64,000 nucleotides of DNA from Holacanthus passer (taxonomy: Eukaryota; Chordata; Actinopteri; Pomacanthidae), in the NCBI GenBank assembly GCA_025331565.1, contig JAFREQ010000027.1, positions 372,001 to 436,000 of the forward strand, read 5' to 3'. Numbering within the stretch: position 1 is the stretch's first letter; each line of letters opens with the position of its first letter. Shown here piece by piece: positions 51,404-60,825 of this stretch. The notes beneath the pieces are model-generated. The model was given only the letters and a program-made list of their open reading frames with translations. It searched no databases and was not told the DNA's origin. The position numbers and the translations under genes were made by a program.

Positions 51404-54400
51404 CTGTGTGTGTGAGTGCGTGTTTGGAGTGCCGAATTCATGTTTGTATGTACATTCCTTTGTATGCCTCTGTGTGTTTCTGTAGGATATGAGTCTAAGT
51501 CCTCAGAAAAAAAAACATCCGAACAGGCTCCATCAACAGGAAAAAACATCTCTCTGACACAAAGCCACATGCCACATGCTGTTCCAATGCCACAAATGCA
51601 GTGACGGTCCTTTAATCCCACGAAATAAATTAACTGCCCGTAATGACCCACATACTGAAACAACTGAACAAACCACTTCTGACGCAGAGAGAAAAAATGC
51701 TTTGCTAGTGAAATATCCAAAATGTGGTTTTGCTGTATATCTTTGAAGAGCAGCCATTTTTTGGCATCCCCAGTGAATTAATGTGTGGGAAAAGGATGTA
51801 GAAAGTGGATTGAAGTTTAAGTCTGTATATGCAATTACAGTGACATTTGGGCTCATTTTTGTAAGCCACCTCAAAAAGGGGAAATTGTTGGAGAAATGGG
51901 GAGAGGGGGCAGAGCAAGGTCAGGGAGAAATAACACGGCATAGTGAGAAGCAAGTTGTTGTTTGAGGAAAGCCTTGGTGAACGCTTGTGTTGTGTTCATT
52001 CAAAATGTGGCAGCAAAATCTTCTCAGTGCACAAAACCAGCCACTCAAATACAAATGAATGCTCTGTTTCTTTACATGTTGGGAAAATTGAATTTGATGT
52101 GTTCCAGTCAGTGCAGTCTGGAACGCAATAATTCACAAGATTAAAAAGCAGTGCATTTGAAGCCTAAATTGTCAGAACAAATGCCTAAACATTGACCAGA
52201 TTATTTAAATAAAACAACTTAAAACCCACATTTCTGTCCTTGTGGCTTGTAAAACATGTAAACATATATCATTTCCAAGTCATGTGTGCGTGTGTGTGTC
52301 TCTGAAATGTTTGTGTGTTTCCAGCGGCTTGTGGTGGTCTCCTCTCAAAGCTGAACGGGACCATCAGCACTCCTGGTTGGCCTAAAGAGTATCCACCCAA
52401 CAAGAACTGTGTGTGGCAGGTAGTAGCTCCCACTCAGTACCGCATCTCCATGCAGTTTGAGGCCTTTGAGCTGGAGGGAAATGAGGTGAGTGTGTCTGTT
52501 TATTACAGGAAAAAGAACATGCTAACAGTATCAGCCTTGTGGATGTGTGTTACAAGAGCCTTGTTTGTGTGTTTAGGTGTGTAAATATGACTACGTGGAG
52601 GTGAGGAGTGGCCTGTCATCTGACTCTAAGCTGCACGGTAAATACTGTGGCACTGAAGTCCCTGAGGTCATCACGTCTCAATATAACAACATGAGGATTG
52701 AGTTCAAGTCCGACAATACCGTCTCCAAGAAAGGATTCAAGGCTCACTTCTTCTCAGGTAAGACAAGTGTGTAACATCTGTGTGTGTCTTTGTCAGGGGT
52801 GGGCAGAGCAGTTTATTTTGTTTGGAACAAACTGAGCACACAGATGGACTATGAAGAAGTTAATTATGCTGCAGGAGTGGTTTGAGAAGCTTCTAGTATG
52901 AATATTTGATGGCCCTGTTGATGGCCACAAGCCGATACACGTTGCTCTGACAATTATGTTGTTCTTCATATTCCAAGTGTTGCTGGAGTTTTGACCTCTT
53001 CAGACTTTGTCCCTTCTCCATGCACCTTGAAAGTCGATGAAGTAGTGCCAGAAATTCTTGCTCAATTATCCAATATCCATCCTTAGGGACTACTTAGTTT
53101 AGACAACCAAAAATCTTAAGATTAGAAAAAGGTCATGGTTAGGTATCAGAAACAGTTAAAGACAACTGCTGGTTTTGTCCCCTCTGCCCACCTCCACTGT
53201 GTGTTCATTTGTGTGTATGTCTGCTTGAATGGTTATTAAGTACTTGTGGAAATATCCATGTTTGTGTGCAAACCCCTGTGCTCCTCTGCCTGTGTACATG
53301 TGTTGTGTCCGTCTGTCATGCTGTGTCTCCTGAGCCTCCACCGGCTCTCGGGCCTCCTGCACCCACCCTGCGCTCTGCCCTCTCTCCCTCAGACAGGCTG
53401 GCTCTGTGTCAAGAGCGTATGATTGTGTTTGAGTCATGCCAGGACATAAAGCGCAGCCGCTCTCCCATTCGTGGCCATGTCAACAACAAGCTGGCGACCT
53501 CGTCAAAGGTCAGAGGTAACATGGCCTCACAGTCTCTGATAGGCTCCGGTCTACCGTGTGATGGGGGAATGGATGGATCCTGTTTTTCATGCCGTGGATC
53601 ATTGTTGAATCCATTCTCCTCCAGAGGGAAACGTGTGCTCTGTCCCACTTCCATGTTAGATACAAATACTAATAATCAGCGAGGGATGGGTAATGAAACA
53701 GTAGTGACACTTATCAACATTCAGCAGAATAATTATACCATTATACAGATTTCTGTTCAATTAGAAACTAAAAAAATATTATTAATGCTTTGTTTTATAT
53801 ATGTGAAGAGTGTCTCCTGTAATGGTCTCATACAAACAGTAGAACATAGTTCATTGGTTCGAATATCAGTTTTATTATTTTATATCATTCATGTGATTTT
53901 GTATATATTTGTCATATTGTGCCATATTACTCCACTGTGTGGAGTAAAAGGAAATAATTAGTTATGTGCACCAGTGGAAGTCAAAATGCAACTTCAGAAA
54001 GCTACAGCCAGTTTCAAACTTTTAAATTATTACTTTTTTGTTTTTTGTGTTACAGAAATGTCACAACTACCCACTATTTATGTGAACTTAAAGTGCTTAA
54101 TTTAATGAAACTAAATTTAATTAGTGTCCAGTGTGGAATTGGGACACAGCTATGATTCCCCATCAAAAACAACAAATATCCCCTCCTCGCCGTTGCAGGG
54201 ATGAATTTGTTGAATGTTAACATTAGATAATAATTTTAAATATGAAATATCCAAATTTCTCTTTACTTACTCTAACATTGACAGTAACTAAAAGGGAAAC
54301 TGATCCAAACGGCAACTTCAGTGTAACGTTTTGGCCTTTTCCTCCTCCTTCTGAGGAAGTAAAGCTGTCGACTGGATGAGCTCTTCAAAAATCAACTACC

Positions 54401-54774
54401 TGCAGAACACCTGCGAAGCGTAGTTAAACCGCTCAGTGAAGCGTGACTTCACAGAGAAATTCCCTACTCAGATATAGATAATGTGTGTGTATGTGTGTGT
54501 GTTAAAAGTTGCCGTGTGAGTGACTGCTATTGTCAGAAGCTTCCAGGGATAGCTTTTGGTTGGCAAAAATCCAGCAGCTTTAGGGAGGTCCCTTCGGCCT
54601 CCCACACACTACTAATCCATGTGAGCGTGCATGTGTGTGTGCATGTGGACATTGTGTGCTTGACCTGAAGAAAGCTACAATGAACACTGTGTAGCATCAA
54701 CTGCAAAGCTTCTTAGCCTGTGATAGGGTGAGACTGAGCCCACAATAGCACCGTAATACCACATCAGACACAGA

Positions 54775-54838
<64 letters not shown>

Positions 54839-57800
54839 AGGACTTAGTGGTTTCATTAAAAGCAGATCTAGTTTTATTCACAAGCTCTTGAGTTGAGGTG
54901 AGACTCGGCGTCTGTGTCTAATCTCACATCTCTTTATAGGAATCTGTCTCTCACAGACACAAACACACTCTTCTCTGTCTCCCACACTCTCCCTGTACAT
55001 GCTCTGTCTGCCTGTGCGGTCATTTGTAAATCCCCACCTCTCTGTTTCTGTCTTTGACACTATGAGTGTTGTCAACGTGGCAGCCCCCCACATAGAGCGA
55101 GTCTTCCCCTGCTCCTTCCACCTCCACCCTGTGAGCTGCTCTGTACCTCCAGTGTTCAGCTTCACTAAAGGGCCTTTGTCATCACCCAGCCGTACCGAGG
55201 AGAAGCCATGTGGTTTGAAGAAGCCACAAATTAAAGGATGAGGGAGAGACAATGAGCGAGAAGTGAGAAAAACAGCTTAGTTGTGTTTGTCTTGTCGACG
55301 TCGACAGATATTTGAACAGTTTAACCTCTCAGCTGGTCAGTTTTTATAAACCCATGCTGTGCAGCCAAATGTTGTTCAAGTTTACAGACCACTTTATTTC
55401 AAGTTCTTGTGGTGTCACAGGCACCAAACATGTCAGACTAATTTCCTAACAGCTGGAAGTCTTGGTTTTGAATATTTCATTCACTGTAAACATCAAATTG
55501 CTTCAGTGAAGGAACAACAAGCTGATGACAAGCTGATCCAGAATATATATCTGATACTATCAGACAGTGTATTGAAGCTGCTTCAGCTGCTTGGTTAAAG
55601 TACTCTATAACCACTTACATCAATGAAGTAATTATTTGAGACAAGAGAGGTATTAATTAGCAAAAAAAAAAAACTTTTATATACAGCAATGAGGTGTTAC
55701 TGTACTCTCAACAAAATCAGTTCTCCATGTATGTTTGCAAATTTATGGAGAAAAAATCTCATCCAATTATTCATGGGGTGGGTTTGTGATCTACATTTAG
55801 GCAGCATCTTGACAACCTAATGGCCCATATACCCTCCCATATACCTGGGGGACATAAGAATCACAGAAAAGTAGGTCTCCGGTATCTTTCCAAAGGCTTA
55901 CAAGACGTGGTGACAGAAGCTCTCCACACGTTTTACAGTTTCCCTCCAGTTGGCTGAGTGAACACAGATCAGATTGATAGAGCGGCTCTGGTCTGGCCCG
56001 AGGAGAGCACAGCTGATCTGAAAACAGCTGTTACGGTCACAGAGGTTTCAGAGCCAAGGCCAGAGGTTGACCACAGAGCAACCACAGCCATGAAGCCAAA
56101 GAACAGCACAAAGACAGTTTTACAGGCCAACAAAACCACACACAGACACACACACACTAACTAACATAACCCTTTATTGTTGTCTATTGTTGCCTTAATG
56201 CTAACTTTACTTAATTGTTTCTTTTATTATACGTTACTTCTTTCTGACTTTTCTTTTGGAAATCTTCAGATGTTTCAAAACAGACTGGGCTGCAGATAAT
56301 ATTTAAAGCTGTGATGATAGTTACTGATGATACGCCTGTCAAGCTTTCCATTATAGCACAGCATGTATACAGTTGACAGTCACAACAGAGGCAGATTTAT
56401 GACTCAAAATTCTTAGTAATTCTTGACAGTCTCTGATTTCATACTACAAATACAGGCTTTTCATTTCTGACATGCATCACGTTATAATGCAAACAACGCT
56501 GGGATTTATTTATGCTTCATTGTTCCTTGTTCACTTTTAGAAGAGCAAAGACTTTGGGGATGTGGATTAAACAATGAGTTTGGAAAAAGTTGCTTGCCGT
56601 TTAAAGATCATTTAAGTGCAGGACAGAGCTGCTAACACTGATAAACAGTGGTAGTATTCAAGACGGTGGATGTGTCAGTCATGAATGGAGCTTTTTTTAA
56701 TGTAACTCATAACCTCACATAATAACAGATAGCTAATGAAATGAAGTAGTGCTCAGTTATTACTGCATGTACTGTAGTAAGCTAGTTAGTGGGGCATGCA
56801 TGTTTGCAGCTTGCACTTTTTCTTCTTTAGAAAATGCTAAAATCCAAAGCTTGACAGGCCTGTTGAGCTCAGAAAGAGGTGCTAAACTGTGACTGGATGA
56901 ACGCTGGTCAGTTGACCACATCTCTTGGCTTTAACTCTCAGCCCTGTAATAAAAACTTTAACTTGACAAGTGAATAATGAACATTATCTTGCAGTCTTAC
57001 AGTTGTTCTGGGTGACCATGTTTGCCTAGCACGATTGCTGGATATTTATGTTCATGTTCCTCTCTATTTTCCATGTGTCACCTTATTTACACTACCTTTT
57101 CTGTTGACCCTACCTTCCTGGTTTGATTTGATTTCCTGTCCTTATATCACTGTTTGTTTCTCCTGCTATCTCACTCCTTTTCTTATCACCCTTTTTCTTT
57201 TTCAAAAACTCTCCTCCCCTTCCTTAAGGTCTCATCCTTCCACTCCTTTCCCCCGCTTGACCTTTTGCTTCCCTCCACCCTGTCTTTTTTGCTGTCTCCA
57301 CATGAGTGATGTGTTGCATGTGTATCTCTCACAGACAAAGATGAGTGCAGCAAGGACAACGGCGGCTGCCAGCACGAGTGCATCAACACAGTGGGCTCTT
57401 ACGTTTGTCAGTGTCGCCATGGCTTTGTACTGCATGAGAACAAACATGACTGTAAGGAAGGTGGGTTTCACGTACATTCACATCATCAGCACACACACTG
57501 GCATAAAAACATTGGACCGCACATGCACGTACTGCCACATTCACACAAGCATGTGCTCATTCACAAGAACAGTCATCGTCCATCATACAGTCCTTACCCT
57601 GTTTATCCACATCAGAGTCCACCTGACAACAGAATGGCTCTTTCCATTTGAGGACTGTTTTTTTAATGCACATAAATTTTCCACACTTGGAGCCTGCAAG
57701 CAGAGCTGCAGACCGAGCTGTTGAGGCCTAAGATGTGGGCATGTGTCACATTAACTCACAAGGTGAAGACAGAGACATGAGTTTGACTTGAGGGCTGTGA

Positions 57801-58565
57801 GATTTGACTGACTTGAAACTTGAAAACATTGATGTCTTAAGCTTTGACCTGTCAGTGTCAGGATTAGCAGCATGCGCATAGTTGTTATTGTCATGCTGAG
57901 CATTTGGATTCCTTAAAGTTTTCATCCTTGACTTGGAAGTTGCTTGTGATGACTTGTGGCTTACTCTAAGAGACTTGAGACTTGACTTAAAATTTGTCCT
58001 AAATGATGTGAAACTTACTTAATTGAACTTGAGACTAGACTTAGATTTGAGATTTGCTTTGAAAGACTTGACTTGACCTGGACTTTGCCCTAAAGCTCGA
58101 GAGACTTGTGCTAAAAGACTTGAGACCTGACTTGGACCTGTCTCAAATGACTTGATATCTGAACTAGACTGGCCCAAAGACATTGTAGCTCTACTCCCTG
58201 ATACTTGACTTGGATTTGCACCAAATGACCTGCTTGACTTGGACTTAGCTGATAAGATGTAAAGATGCAGCAGAAACAGACAAGTTCAAGGTGATTATCG
58301 CGAAAATGATCTATAGACTCATTAAGTTACAAATCATATGTATTTTATACAAATGTAGTACAGTATTTTTTTGGTGACAAAGTCCACGGTCCAGGAGTTG
58401 GGACTGTATTGAGACTGTCCCTGATTATGTGAAAGACTTAACTTGAACTTGTCTCCGATGACTTACCAACAGCTCTGCCTGCAAGTCATGTGTGTTTGTG
58501 TTTATGTGTGAGAGAGGGGAAAGGTTTCAGTTTGACAGAAATCATTATTTTTTAAAAGCACATTT

Positions 58566-58603
<38 letters not shown>

Positions 58604-59574
58604 CTGACTCAATTGACATATTGTACTCATCTCTTTGAAGTTGAACTTTTGAACGTATGCACACACACCACATCAGTACACACATACACACCCCACTAAA
58701 GGCTCCCTGTGCTGCTCATAAAAACGCTCATGTTTCAAACATCTGGGAGCTTGAAAGCTTCACATGTAGCGCTGTCTTCCTGTCTATATGTGTGCATGAG
58801 TGTGTGTGTGTGTTTATGTGTGCATTAGACCAGCTTGACCCAGTAACCTTGCAGTGTCATGTAAATCCATATTCCCATTGCACAGCTTGTGTCCGTGTGT
58901 GGTTATGTACATACACACGGTATGTGTGTGTGAAAGTTTGAACATGTGGAGATGGACGTATGGATAGCGTGACATGTGCTGTTAACATGTTGGATTAATA
59001 AAAAAATCACCTTTTAGAGATATCAGTCACCTGCCACAAGTTTGTAACACTATGAGACACCAGCAGTGGAAGAATAAAACTAAGAACTTGTACTCTTTAT
59101 GATCTCAGGGATCCCGTTTGGGCTTTTGATGAAAGACAGACATCTGTTAAACTTGAAACTGTTGGGTTATTTACTCAATTACTGGTAATATGATGATGCG
59201 GTGGCATTGTAAACTATTCATGTTCAATCACGTGAAAGATGCTTTGGCTGCTATGTCAGACAGCACAACTGTTGTCAGAGCTTAAATCTGTATCATGTCA
59301 GTAGTTAGACTTTTATCTGCACGAGGTGTGAGGGTCTTCTGTATCAATAGTGTGTGTGGAATATAACATCTGTATTTAATACTTTGCCTGTCAGAGAACT
59401 CTCCTTTACATTTATACGCTGTTCTTGTAAATCCATCCATCTCATTCTGTACATGGGTTCACTTTGTCTGACTCCAAATAAAAACTGTCACTCTGGAATA
59501 CATCTTGTTGTCCTGTGCATGCCTCCTGCCTCCCCCATCACCTTCGTCAAGCCATGGCACCCATTTAACTCACA

Positions 59575-59609
<35 letters not shown>

Positions 59610-60790
59610 GATGTCATGAGTGACTGTGAGGGCTGATTTCTTCTGGTGCAGTTTTTACTTATATATGACACAAACTCTCGCTGTGAATTTTTAGCATGCT
59701 ACTGTATTAACCCACAGCTGATCTGTTGTCATGATGTACAGTTATAGAGTTAAGGCAGTTGCCCATGAATGACAACTGGAACCAAGCTGATATGTTGCAA
59801 CGCATTTCAAACTGGAATAATTTTTATTGGATTCTCCTTAGATTTATGTTGCTAATGCCCAGGTAGTGCAGAGTCTGGGAGTAACTAACAAAGCAATAAC
59901 AGAGCAGCTGGCAACAGATGAAAAATAACCTTTTGGCAAACTTTTGGTTCAATATTTAGTAGGCCGAAAGTGCACTGTCCCTGTTTCTGTAACATGATAA
60001 ATGTTTGATGATCAATGTGGGCCGCAGGTCCCAGAGGTTTTTACATTTTGGAGAAGACCTTCAATTAGCCTGAGATCTGGTGACTGTGAAGGCAAGAGCA
60101 TATGATTCATATCATTTTCATACTCATCAGGTCATTCATTGACCCCTTGTACAATGTATTGAAGCATCTGAATTTGTTGTGTTTCTCCATTCATTTATTC
60201 AGGGTTTTCCTTTAATTTGTCACTTGACTGTCCATGGAGAGTTGAATCTAGGGCAACTAGATTGTTGGATGTAGATACTTAAAAACATTTCTCATCCAAG
60301 GGGCTTCCTCAGCACTGACTGACTGGCAGCTTATTACTTGATTGACTTTTTTTGCAGCACTAGTTAAAAACAGTCTAAATGTAACTATAAGCACAAAAAT
60401 CACCTTATTTGTGTTGGATCCAAATTATGAATTTCTGCTTTTTTGTCTATAAATACAGATCACATTCAAGGTTTAAATTAATAATAACTGTTAAACCTTT
60501 AAATATTGGTTGTCTTAGACTACTACTACATTTTTGTCTTTTCGTTCTTTGTGCGCTGTACTCCATCAATGCAAGGTGCAGAACGTTTACTGTAGCAGTG
60601 TTTGTTTAAAGCATGCGTGCTTGCGTTCATGTGAAATTCACACTGAACTTGTCATCAGGATGTGTTTCTTTGAAATCTTTTCTCTCCTTTGGTTCTCTGG
60701 TTTCTCTCCTTCCTGTTCCCTTTCCATTTCCTCTGACCTTTTCCTGTACAGCCACGATTTTAACTTCCTCTCTATGTGTGTGCTTAAATT

Positions 60791-60825
<35 letters not shown>

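Larger units (their letters stand above)
52758..57334 (+). other. tll1 intron 16
   Basis: 4.6 kb. Apart from the candidate exon and the compound microsatellite at 54779-54836, no supported features. Confidence 0.75.

Noticed and set aside
52796..52812. Second hAT end (gtcaggggtgggcagag)
   Set aside because: Only about 12 bases match, and there is no continued similarity or inverted partner.
53209..53961. 250-codon ORF as an independent gene
   Set aside because: The first part is GT-repeat and the last part AT-rich intron-like sequence; only the 53393-53515 piece has splice signals.
57035..57724. 229-codon ORF around tll1 exon 17
   Set aside because: It runs in a different frame from the EGF2 coding exon and is made of T/C-rich intron sequence on both sides.
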